A stretch of DNA of 64,000 nucleotides from Erodium maritimum (Eukaryota > Streptophyta > Magnoliopsida > Geraniales > Geraniaceae), in contig OY997596.1 of assembly GCA_963921825.1 (NCBI GenBank), forward strand, positions 16,125,001 to 16,189,000, in the 5' to 3' direction. Shown here piece after piece: positions 46,025 through 56,096 of the stretch. The number at the start of each line of letters is the position of its first letter. Positions within the stretch are counted from its first letter, which is position 1. A program made the position numbers and the translations under genes. The notes under the pieces were generated by a model that saw only the letters and a program-made list of their open reading frames with translations, made no database searches and was not told the DNA's origin.

Positions 46025-46152
46025 TAGATCCGTGACAGATACCGTGACGGGAGGCGTCACGGCTCCGTGAGGGAGCCCGTGACGGCGCGTGTCACGGTTC
46101 CGTGATGTCATCCGTGACGGGTGGTGTCACGGCTCCGTGACCCCTTCCGTGG
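46025..46152 (+). repeat. CCGTGACGG-type palindromic repeats in LTR copy D
   Basis: A 128-bp GC-rich patch with about ten occurrences of 'ccgtgac', 'gtcacgg' or 'gtgacgg' in both orientations, able to fold on itself. It is not seen in the other LTR copies. Confidence 0.85.
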
Positions 46153-46699
46153 CAAATCAGTTTTGGGGTCTTTTGGGGTGTTTTGCATCAAATTCGATCT
46201 TTGTTATGAACTGAACTTTTGGGGATGTTTTTGGGACTTTGCTTGCTTCTTGGTTAGATCCTAATTAGAGTTTAATTGTGTGCCAAGACCTTGGTGTTGA
46301 TCTCGAGAGACGAAGACCACTCCGGAACCCGTGTGAAGAACGGAGGAGAGGTTGATCGGGCTTTTCGACAGAGAATTGTGAGAGGAAGGCCACAAGGTAG
46401 GGAAAGTCCTAACTACTCGATTATTTCATTACTAGTATGCATATTATGTTAATAAAATCGGAAAGGTCCTAGAATTGCTTATAGGATGCGAATAACTAGA
46501 ATAATCGTCTTTCAATTACTAATAACCGGACGTGTCTAGTATGCATACATAGGATGAGAATAACTAGTGTAACTCGCTTTCAATACTTGGGAATTGTTTT
46601 ACTGGTAGAGAGGCCGTGATGAGCCCTCAGATTAGTTGTTGTGTTAGGTTCACATGCTTGGTTGCCTAGTTTGGATAAGTTAAGAGTCTAATGAAACTA

Positions 46700-47270
46700 G
46701 CTAAATCGTATGCTTGATTGATTGATTGAATGTTTACATGATTGGTTGATTGATTGAATGTTTACATGATTGGTTGATTGATTGAATGTTTACATGATTG
46801 GTTGATTGATTGAATGTTAAATGATTGAATGCTTGAACGGATGATCGAGTATGACTGATTGTGCCAAACGGTACGATCAGGTGATCAATGGACCGATGGA
46901 TCATGACAGGTAAGTATAACGGTACGTGTAAGGATTAAGTGGATGTCTGTGGTGTGTTTTGGTGAAAGTGTGATTCGATAAGCGTTGGTTAGTTGATGTG
47001 TTATTGTGTGTTTCCCTTATTCTTATTCTTAAGATGTTTGATTGTTCGGTATGGTACTTACACCGGGGGGTGGGTAATCCGGTGGTGTTATAGTCGTTGG
47101 TGTTGGCAGATCCTGCGGGATAATGATTGATTATTGGACCCTGCGGGGCATTGATTATTGGAGCATGCGGGCATTGGATATCGGACACTGCGGGGCATTG
47201 ATTACTGGAGCCTGCGGGCATTGATTATTGGACCCTGCGGGCAATTGGATGGTTTACCCTGCAAGAAATT
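46700..47270 (+). repeat. Tandem repeats in LTR copy D (28-bp and about 24-bp units)
   Basis: First array (about 46720-46820): 'ttgattgattgaatgtttac' units of about 28 bp. Second array (about 47106-47270): 'ccctgcggg(g)cattgattattgga' units of about 20-26 bp. These are private to this copy. Confidence 0.85.
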
Positions 47271-48532
47271 GGTTACTGTGGTTTCACCCAAGTGTATGCG
47301 TCCTGCGGGAGCACTACCTTGGTTCCTTATGACATATGGTCCTTTGGAGGCATTTCCGAGAACCCCGACGATAAGCGTCCCTCTTGGATTGTTTCCGGTA
47401 CCCCGATGTATGTGCCTCCTCTGGACCGAGGGAAAATCTGATAGGATATGGGTACTCTGGTGGATCGGAATATGGGAACCGATACGACACCAGAATCTAT
47501 CCGTGGATTGGAGGCTTGAGAAAGCAAGTGGTTGGCATGATATTATTTGCTCCCATTTTAGTAGTTACGATCCGTTTATAGTACCTTTCGTGGAATCTTT
47601 TAAGTTACTGTTATCCTTGAGAATGCGGTACTTTTCTTATTTAGTCTAATTACTAGCATTTCATTGTTAATAGCATTTAAATCGTTATTTGCGTTATCTT
47701 GTTAAAGCAGTGTTATGATTGAACTAAAGGTTGAGTTGTTTACGATTTTTCCTACTGAGCGTAAGCTCACCCCTATAGTTTTCTTACTGTTTTTACAGGG
47801 TATTTGATGTCTAGAGAGTTCGAGGCTCGGGAGCTTCTGGATGTCTTGGGGATTATTCTAAAGTTGTGTTGGTCGTTTGTACTAAACACTATTTATCTTG
47901 CACTTTATGTTGAGCTTTGACTCATACTTGAGGTTTTCGGATTATTGTTTATGAGTATTTTATGGAGTTTATTTGAAATTATTAAAAGATTTATCAATTG
48001 TTTATTAGTTTTCCATTATTAACTCAGGTCACGTCTCGAGTCCGGTCTAAACCGGATTTGGGGCGTGACAGTTTTTGCTAACGATTCGTTTGCTGGTTAG
48101 TTAGATCTGTGAAGAAATGCTGAAATTAAGCAAGCTATGAGTTGTTTAGTCGTAATTTGAATCTGAAACGCCCATGTTCATTTGTAGTGATGCGAGGAAG
48201 ATGGGGTTGTCATGACTAGGTTCTACTCGAGTTGTTTTTTTTTTCGAAACGATATGAGTACATATGTTGTATTGTTTTGGGGGCCATTGGAATAAATTTT
48301 GTATTGTTGTTGATTATAAAATTTTGCAGATTTTGTATATTGGTATTGTTGAAGATGAGGTATTTGTTGAAGATGAAATGTTTGTTCATGGTGAAATTAA
48401 AGAAAAAGGTAAAAAAAAACAATTGAAATTAAAGAATAAAGAATTGAAAATATAATGAAAACTAAATAAAAACCCTGTAAAAGTAAGAGAATGAAATATG
48501 TGAAAATTGATTTCTTAAAATAAAAAAAGTTG

Positions 48533-50135
48533 GACCATTGTCAAAGGAAGGTTACGTCATAATAATGCTCTCCTTCATTTCTTCGAGTCTAGTTCAATAG
48601 TTTTAGCTTCAAGCAACAATGGCTATTGAGCAAGTGCTGGAAAATAAGGGCTCTTCTTGAATGCTCTCCTTCCCTAGCTTCTGCACCACAATGATATCAC
48701 TTTATCGTGATTATTGTGAGGTATTTAAGGTGGTTGCATCTCAGAAAGAGAGGATGAAGAAACGTCTGAACCATAAGTCTAAGCGGCGGTCGACACGGAT
48801 CAAGGAAAGATCGAAGGACGCAGATGGTGGCTCTGTTGAGGTGCCGAAGTCGACATATGTGGTTGTGTCTCCGGGAAACGATTCGGCCAAGCTTGTGGAG
48901 CCCCTGTTTCCTTCGTCTACCATTCAACTTGTCGTGGTTGGTAAACAGGGCAAAATTGATCGCCGGCGTCGGACATCAGAGCTATATGTACGCAACCTGC
49001 CTTATGAGTCATCGGAAGTTTGGGTCCGAGACACGTTCGCACCGTTTGGTGAGATTGTGTCTGTATCAGTGTTGAAGAGGCCAAATTTGCAAGGTTTTCC
49101 GTTCGGATTCGTACGCTTTACTTCGCACGTTGCAGCTTCTGAGGCAATCGCGACCATGAACGGGTTCAAGGTGAAAGTACACTTCTTAGGAGAGGGAGTG
49201 GCGAGAGTGGTCTCGATTCAATCGGAGAGTACAGCTCAGGCGACGTCTCCAGTCACCGGCGAACCTCTCCGACCAGCTTCTTCTTTCCCTGCGAACGTAT
49301 CTGCTAATTTCGTTTCTGGTGGTGATTCCTTGAATCAAGGGATTGTGATTTCGTTGACTCAAGCGATTTCAAATCTAGCTGGTTTGAATTTGGAGATTGT
49401 GCAAAAAGCGGACGAGAAAGTCATAGAGTCATCGCAGATCTCGGACGTGAATTTCGTAGAGGCTTCATCGTGTGCCTTGGTGGAACAAAATTTGGGCCTT
49501 GGTGTTGGGCTTCCTGTCCAGCTGATTCATCACGGGCCTGAGGCTATCCAACCAGCTCCATTTATGGGATCAGATCCTGTTGGATCTAACCCATCCAATA
49601 GGTAAGATCCAAGAATTGGGGTCAGTATCAAATGGGTCGGTTTTGGGACTCGAGAACCAGGTGGAAAATGAAGATCAGATTGGGATTCATCAAAGTAGTC
49701 CGTGGAAGGAGGTTTTCCTCAAGCCTCCGAATCCTAACCCTTTGAACAAAGGTCGACTCTCGAAGCAGCCCTCTAGAACTTCGAGTCGTCAAAGTCAACC
49801 TCCCAAGTTCTTCGGGGACTACTACACCACCCATATCAAATCAGTCCACCCTAGGAGTCGGTAGAGACTTGTAAATCCTGTGGACATTGGGAAGCAGATT
49901 TTACAACGGACTCAAGCTGCTCAGTTGGCTCATGCAACCAAAGCTTTTGATGATCCGACCCTGACATCAGAAGACGAAGAGTGGGTCACTGATGGGTGAT
50001 AGTGTGTTACGTTTCTTGTTTCGGGATTTGTTCTCGCAGCTCCTTCTGAGAGCTCCCCTGTAATGGTTGCCTTTGGTTTGATCCTACTTGGATCAAAAAA
50101 TTTCCTAATAAAATTTTTCGAGCTTATCCAAAAAA
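48533..50135 (+). mobile_element. ORF1-only 'half-LINE' with an RRM (copy 2)
   Basis: RRM-type ORF1 followed by a short 3' region ending 'aataaaatttttcgagcttatcc' plus A9. No endonuclease or RT. Same layout as the element at 6568-9131, but clearly diverged in sequence. The 5' edge is set only by an 'aaaaaaagt' that recurs after the tail (48524-48532 and about 50135), a weak signal. Confidence 0.65.
48661..50000 (+). pseudogene. RRM-containing LINE ORF1 protein, frameshifted at the C-terminus
   Basis: A 314-codon frame runs 48661-49605. It has a basic N-terminus rich in Arg/Lys ('KKRLNHKSKRRSTRIKERSK'), an RRM at about residues 105-180 with RNP2 SELYVRNLPY and RNP1 FPFGFVRFTS, and a Ser/Pro-rich tail. 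The protein then continues one phase over (from about 49607: 'LGSVSNGSVLGLENQVEN', 'PPKFFGDYYTTH'), meets TAG at 49862 and ends 'DPTLTSEDEEWVTDG'. So one frameshift and one stop separate it from an intact ORF1 of roughly 440 residues. It is the best-preserved RRM ORF1 in the window. Confidence 0.8.
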
Positions 50136-50469
50136 AAAGTGATTTTAATTAATAAAACTGATTTTATAAAAATAAAATCTAATTTTATAAAACAAATAAA
50201 TTGATTTTAAGAAAATAAATAAATGGAAATAAAATTTTAAATTAAATTGCATGGGTTTGAAAATTTGATTGTTAGTGAGGGGTATTTTGGACATTTTAAG
50301 TCTTTGGATGGAAAAATGGATGGAAAATAGACATAAACTAACGGCGAGTACTAAGTTGAAACAAAATGTTTCGTTTGGATACTGATGTGTTACAAAATTT
50401 GATTATGGTATTCAGATGAAAACTAAGTATTTTTAGAATATTCGGCATGATAACAAACCTATTACAAAT

Positions 50470-50822
50470 GAAGTATGTATCCTTGAATAAGAAGATAAAA
50501 AATCCATGAACCTTTAATAATAATTTATATTTTTTTAATGAATCTTGAATGTTCCATCATATCCCTAGAATTGATGAATAGTTATTATGAAACCTCTCTA
50601 ACAATTTATTGCAAAAAGTCCAAAATAGATCAACTCAAATTAGTTGACCACTATTATCACAATTTATTTTCTTCCAAACTCTTGTGAAGGACGACATGTG
50701 GACACACAAGTAGAGTATATAGCAACCAACAATCTTCTCCAGTTTTCTATATTCCAAATCACCTCCTCTGTTTCTTCAAATAATCAAAGCAACTCTAGTT
50801 CATCTTCTCTCTGAATCCCAAT
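50470..50822 (+). promoter_or_regulatory. Promoter and leader of the CLC gene
   Basis: A TATATAG box at 50716-50722 lies about 100 bp upstream of the start codon, followed by a CT-rich leader ('ctccagttttctatattccaaatc', 'cttctctctgaatccc'). TTGACC (W-box) occurs at 50643-50648. No nitrate-response element was recognised with confidence. Confidence 0.55.
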
Positions 50823-53655
50823 ATGGAAGAAGAAGATCCGAGCCAATTAGAGGCAAGAACAAGAGACGGCGATGAGATGGAAGAAGGAAGAGGATTGGAG
50901 AAAGACCCAGAAAGCCAGACACTGAGCCAGCCACTCCTGCTCAAGAGAAACAAAACCCTCTCCTCCAATCATCTCGCCATTGTTGGAGCCAAGGTGTCCC
51001 ACATTGAGAGCTTGGACTACGAGTAAGTGATTGTATCATAAAACTAACTCAACTAAAAGATAATTGAAGGTCCAATTATAATTATATTCTAACAGATACG
51101 GATGCTAAGAAAGAATTCATTTTTCACATCCCGGGTCTGCGTTGAAGGTTTGTTGTTGGCGCAGGATCAACGAAAACGATCTGTTCAAGCATGACTGGAG
51201 AAGCAGATCCCAAGTGCAGGTGTTGCAGTACATATTCTTGAAGTGGACACTGGCCTTCCTTGTTGGGCTTCTGACCGGTGTTATTGCCTCCCTCATCAAC
51301 CTTGCTGTGGAGAACATTGCTGGCTACAAGCTCCTTGCCGTTGTGAGCCTCATAGAGAGGAAAAGGTACTTGGCTGGGTTTCTCTACTTCACTGGGGCTA
51401 ACTTTGTGCTCACTCTGGTTGCTGCTCTGCTCTGTGTCTGCTTTGCTCCCACTGCTGCTGGTCCTGGCATTCCAGAAATCAAAGCTTACCTCAATGGAGT
51501 TGACACACCAGACATGTTTGGTGCCACCACTTTGATTGTCAAGGTCACAATACTTTTTGTTTCCTTTTGCTTTTCATGGATCTATGGGAATAAATAGAGC
51601 TAAAAGAGACCTTTTGTGTTAATATGTAATGGACATGGGACAAATTAGATGGTAATTAATTGGATTGAATTGTTGTATGGACATTACAGATTGTTGGAAG
51701 CATAGGGGCAGTATCGGCAGGGCTGGATCTTGGGAAAGAAGGGCCGTTGGTGCACATCGGTAGCTGCATTGCTTCCTTGCTGGGCCAAGGTGGCACCGAC
51801 AAGCACCGCCTCAAGTGGCGGTGGCTGCGCTACTTCAACAACGATCGCGACCGCCGCGACCTCATCACCTGCGGAGCCTCCTCCGGGGTCTGTGCCGCCT
51901 TCAGGTCGCCGGTCGGAGGGGTGCTTTTCGCCCTGGAGGAGGTGGCCACGTGGTGGAGGAGTGCCCTGCTCTGGAGGACCTTCTTCAGCACGGCCGTTGT
52001 GGTGGTGGTCCTCAGGGCCTTCATGGAGTACTGCAATTCCGGCAACTGCGGCCTCTTCGGACAGGGAGGTCTCATCATGTTCGACGTCAGCAATGTGTCC
52101 GTCAGGTACCATGTCATGGACATCATCCCCGTTACTGTGATCGGCATCATCGGTGGAGTTCTCGGAAGCCTCTACAACCATGTCCTCCACAAGGTCCTCA
52201 GGCTCTACAATCTCATCAACCAGTAAGCCACTCATCAATTAAACACAAACCCATTTCAGTTCATGATCCGATCTCAAAAACCCATGTCTCCGATCGTGGA
52301 ACCGAACCCTATAAAGATTAAAAATCCTATCTTTGTTGTTGCAGGAAGGGAAGGATATACAAGCTGATTCTGAGTCTTGGAGTGTCAGTTTTCACTTCAG
52401 CGTGCCTCTATGGCCTCCCATTCCTCGCCCAATGCAGTCCCTGTGACTCTTCCCTCCCGGACTCTGTGTGCCCGACGAACAGCAGGTCAGGGAACTACAA
52501 GCAATTCAATTGCCCAAATGGCTACTACAACGACCTCGCCACTCTTCTCCTCACCACCAACGACGACGCCGTTCGCAACATCTTCTCCACCAAGACGGCC
52601 AATGAGTACCAACCCATGTCCCTCCTCATCTTCTTTGTCATCTACTGCATATTGGGCCTCATCACTTTCGGCATTGCCGTGCCCTCCGGTCTCTTCCTCC
52701 CCATCATCCTCATGGGCTCTGCTTACGGCAGGCTCCTCGGGATGGCCATGGGCTCCTACACAAACATCGACCAAGGACTCTTCGCGGTTCTCGGCGCAGC
52801 CTCTCTCATGGCAGGCTCAATGAGAATGACCGTCTCTTTGTGTGTCATATTCCTCGAGCTCACCAACAATCTTCTCCTGCTCCCCATAACCATGCTTGTT
52901 CTGCTGATAGCCAAGACCGTTGGAGACAGCTTCAACCCCAGCATCTACGACATCATACTCCACCTCAAAGGCCTGCCTTTCTTGGACCCGCACCCGGAGC
53001 CGTGGATGAGGAACCTGACGGTGGGGGAGCTCGCCGACGCCAAGCCGCCGGTGGTGACTCTGGCCAGCGTGGAGAAGGTGGGTCGGATTGTGGAGGTGCT
53101 CAAGACCTCTACGCACAATGCGTTCCCTGTGGTGGATGAGAACCCGGCGGGGCTGCCTTCCGGGGCGACGGAGCTGCACGGGATTGTGCTGAGGGCTCAT
53201 CTGATTCAAATCCTGAACAAGAAGTGGTTCCTGCAAGAGAGGAGGAGGACAGAGGAATGGGAAGTGAGGGAGAGATTTAACTGGATTGATCTCGCCGAGA
53301 GGGATTTGTCTTTAGAGGAGGTGTTCGTCAACAAGAATGAAATGGATATGTACGTCGATCTTCATCCTTTCACCAACGCAACGCCCTTCACTGTCCTGGA
53401 GAGCATGTCGGCCGCCAAGGCCATGGTTCTGTTCCGGCAGGTCGGCCTCCGCCACTTGCTCATTGTGCCCAAGTATCAAGCAGCTGGAGTAAGTTCACCT
53501 CTTTCTTTAAGTAACGTATCGATTATAGTTTTATATTCTGACCGTTATGTTTACAGGTTTCTCCGGTGATTGGTATCCTCACAAGGCAGGATCTCAGGGC
53601 CGGTAACATCCTGACGGCCTTCCCTCACTTGGCTGGATCGAAGAAATGGCACTGA
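50823..53655 (+). CDS. CLC-B: CLC-a/b type nitrate/proton antiporter, 784 aa, five exons
   Basis: Exons 50823-51022, 51165-51543, 51690-52222, 52345-53488 and 53557-53655, all GT-AG. The protein is a tonoplast-type CLC exchanger loading anions into the vacuole. The selectivity motif is GPGIPE at residues 166-171. The Pro at 167, instead of the Ser of chloride-preferring CLCs, is the nitrate signature of AtCLC-a/b. The gating Glu is E210 in 'GKEGPLVH' and the proton Glu is E277 in 'ALEEVATWW'. Both are kept, so an exchanger and not a channel is expected. 'AVPSGLFLP' is also intact. Two CBS regions occupy the cytosolic C-terminus (about 590-780), ending 'GILTRQDLRAGNIL'. The N-terminus 'LAIVGAKVSHIESLDYEI' is characteristic of the plant group. 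Length matches the family (about 775-790). Synteny favours CLC-B over CLC-A. Confidence 0.96.
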
Positions 53656-53929
53656 GAGAACACGAGCCAATGGAAGCTATGACCTTGAAGCTACAAGTTC
53701 TCTTTACAAAATTTTCCCTGTTTGCATTCTTTCATTGAAATCTAGAGGAGACACATATAGGACACAAGAATGGCATAAAACTATATTCATCTTCTGTTTA
53801 TGCAAGTTACCAAATCAATAATGAACACAATTCTTTATCACTCAAAGAGAGATTCAGTCACAAGGTTTCAGCAATTCACAAAATTGTATTGACTAGTTGT
53901 ATACACAGACACAGACATAGACAGCTTCT
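53656..53929. other. Tail-to-tail spacer between the CLC and lipase genes
   Basis: Only 274 bp separate the two stop codons. AATAAT-type signals near 53816 could serve the CLC transcript. The 3' untranslated regions are likely to be close or overlapping. Confidence 0.5.
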
Positions 53930-55696
53930 TCAAGGGTCCGAATGGCGCTGAAAAAATGCCACAACGGCATTGTACACAATGTCCTTGGCATTAACTCCCA
54001 TGACAAAATCCGCATGAGCATAGCTCTCGATGTACTGAACACTGAGCTTGTCTACATCATGGAGCTTGAGGGCGTCGAGCAGAAGCCCCACGTCGTGCAC
54101 ATCAGACAGCGCGTCCTGGCCTCCATAGCTAATGAAGATGGGCAGGTTGAGAGGAATGTTGGAGATGTTGTAAACCGGTGGGGTTGGCTCCCCGTAATGC
54201 ATCACATTGAAGGCGGGAAGGCCATAGTTGAACTTGGTCAGAACCCCATCTCTCGCAGCTGCACAATCATATGCATTCAACTATATAAACCAACAGTTGC
54301 ATTAAGTAAGATGAGATTTTTGGCTTACTCTGAGACAAGTGTATCATGTTTTTAGTGGAAGTGGACTGAGGTTCATTCATCAAGAACGAAGTAACAGTTG
54401 AAGTATTGAGACAGCAATTTCTGCCTAAATTCCAATACATAGTCAGTGGCAATATTGCTTAATCTCAATACACAAAGGAAGTGGCATAGAACAATACCAG
54501 TAACTGCTGATAGCAAGTCATAGCAGTCGATCCCCGGATACAAGCATAGAGCCTTGAGAAAAATGGAAACAGGTTCCCTACTCGAAACAAGGAAAATTGA
54601 GAGTCAATTCCCAGATGGTATATGATTCGGGTTGGTGTGTTCTTACTTACCCTTTGGGATTGAACTCCGCGAGGCCAAACAGTGTAGTGATCTGTTGAAA
54701 ACAAAATAGTTATCCGAAACCTGAGACATTGTAATTAATAGTTGTTGCATACCTCACCAACGAAAGCTTGAGCAGCAACAACACCTAGTGGAGTGTTCAT
54801 GGTGCTCAAGTAAGCAATGGGGCTCAACAAAACTGCTGACTTAATCTTGTCCACCAAATTTCCTTGCGAAAAGGATGCCAAAGCTATCAGAGTTCCCTGA
54901 GCAAAACAGATTAGTTCAGGATTCAAGTATAAATTTTGTTATCTAGGAAATGTTTGCTCCCTCACCATAGAGTGACCAACATAGTCAACCTTGTGTCCTG
55001 TTTCTTTGTACACAAAATCAAACATTGCTGGAAGATCATAGGCCACCAGTTCATCCCATGACCAATCCCAGAATTCCTGTCATGTTCAACAAATCATCAC
55101 TAAAACTACATACCTTGTTAAGGTTATGTTTCAATGGTAAAGGAAACAAACTGGTCGGCTAGGGTCGAGGGAGACATGTCTGCGGCAGTATCTGGTGCCT
55201 CTTGTGTTAGCAATCCACACATCAAACCCTCTGTCAGCTAATATCAATGGAAGGTTTTGCTCCGGGGGATTCAAAAGCCATGTCATTCCATCCTGCAACC
55301 AAAATGAATAAAGCTTACATTTTACTTTAAGTAACAAAAGATGAAGATTGATGACCTACCACAAGGACACCATGTTGAATCAAGACAGGCTGAGTGCCAG
55401 CAGCAGCAGCCCGCCGACCTTGTGGAATTCTTTGCAAGCTCAGTATGAATCCATCGTCGGTTGTCACCTGAGAATCAATTCAATATCAGTATCACTAGCT
55501 TCACCATCTAATTCTGTCTCAGGCAGGAGCTACTAGTCACCTCCAGTTCCTGGCACTTGTAGCCATGTACAGTGACAGAAGTTGCACAAATACCAGAAGA
55601 GCTCGAGCCAAAACCAACAACTGAAGCTTCATGATCCACCACAAGAACAAGCAAGATACAGAGGAGGCTCGACAGGGCTTGTCCAGGGCGAGCCAT
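53930..55696 (-). CDS. MPL1: Triacylglycerol lipase 2-like (MPL1 type), 401 aa, nine exons
   Basis: Exons on the minus strand: 55696-55541, 55467-55360, 55292-55152, 55076-54966, 54896-54753, 54691-54651, 54577-54498, 54424-54329 and 54258-53930, giving 1206 bp in frame. It is an acid-lipase-family alpha/beta hydrolase (gastric/lysosomal lipase fold). A signal peptide covers residues 1-24. The oxyanion/lid region includes '[17 protein letters not shown]'. The nucleophile elbow is GHSMG with Ser171. Asp341 lies in '[12 protein letters not shown]' and His374 in '[10 protein letters not shown]', completing the triad. 'LNLSTST'-type Cys-containing loops ('[17 protein letters not shown]') are preserved. 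'[16 protein letters not shown]' is close to Arabidopsis MPL1 as I recall it. Exon 7 was chosen with the acceptor at 54578, because the later one shifts frame. It probably acts in the secretory pathway or outside the cell. Absent from the corresponding Arabidopsis block (from memory). Confidence 0.92.
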
Positions 55697-56011
55697 AACC
55701 TGCAGCCTTTCTAAGATTGCAACAAGGCTTCCTTCATTTAACTCAAGCGCCAGCAGATTTACAAGAGTGGCAAAATGATGAATGAAGAAGAAATGTTGCA
55801 GCTTACATCAGCTTGTAAGTTTCAGAAATTGAACAGACCACAAGTCACAAGGGTGGTTTTGGTTCTGGCTGTATGTGAACACCAAACAGTGTGCGACCAT
55901 ATAGAGAATCTTTTCTACTTTATGTGGGCTCCATGCATATGTGACCAAATATGTGACTGTCCATGGCATAACATCCACATTAGCCACTAATGACCAGAAC
56001 AAACTTACATT

Positions 56012-56023
56012 TATATATATATA
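56012..56023 (-). promoter_or_regulatory. TATA-like run upstream of the lipase
   Basis: TATATATATATA lies about 315 bp upstream of the lipase start codon and just beyond the neighbour's stop. It is a plausible but unproven core promoter in the 400-bp gap between two head-to-tail minus-strand genes. Confidence 0.35.
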
Positions 56024-56096
56024 GAATGTACACAATCTGATATAAAATATGACAAGGTGTGACCAGATGCTCTAGAACAGACAGCATAAGATAGAT

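Larger units (their letters stand above)
45084..48070 (+). mobile_element. Solo LTR (copy D), perfect 5-bp duplication
   Basis: Starts TGTAAGAACCGCTCCCGG and ends GGATTTGGGGCGTGACA, flanked by GTTTT at 45079-45083 and 48071-48075. It is 2987 bp. Landmarks are the inverted TTGAC pair at 45135-45161, donor-like 'cacaaggtaggg' near 46391, and 'cctactgagcgtaagctcacccc ... ttacag' at 47750-47800. It lacks the 'cggaagggc...' block seen in copies A-C. Confidence 0.93.
44386..50469. mobile_element. Candidate large Mutator-like element with about 180-bp inverted repeats
   Basis: The left segment 44386-44560 is inverted against 50275-50469. Shared blocks include 'aaacgaaacattttgtttca', 'gtaacacatcagta' and 'ggatggaaaa', plus the outer 'atttgta(t/a)tag'. 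The two arms enclose a GC-rich gene-like fragment, solo LTR copy D and half-LINE copy 2. Removing those two leaves about 1.5 kb. I cannot define a 9-bp duplication because the outer edges are blurred. Two separate MITE arms in opposite orientation are the alternative. Confidence 0.55.

Noticed and set aside
44715-48120. Joining the 44715 fragment to sequence at 48330-48455 as a two-exon host gene
   Set aside because: The second part is Lys/Glu-rich low-complexity sequence with no convincing splice acceptor or family.
51684-52321. Minus-strand 184-codon and plus-strand 168-codon frames over the CLC gene
   Set aside because: They are shadows of exon 3, whose true frame encodes the conserved CLC core.
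54465-54704. Alternative exon 7 of the lipase starting at the AG near 54559
   Set aside because: It shifts the frame and destroys the conserved '[14 protein letters not shown]' region; the acceptor at 54578 keeps it.
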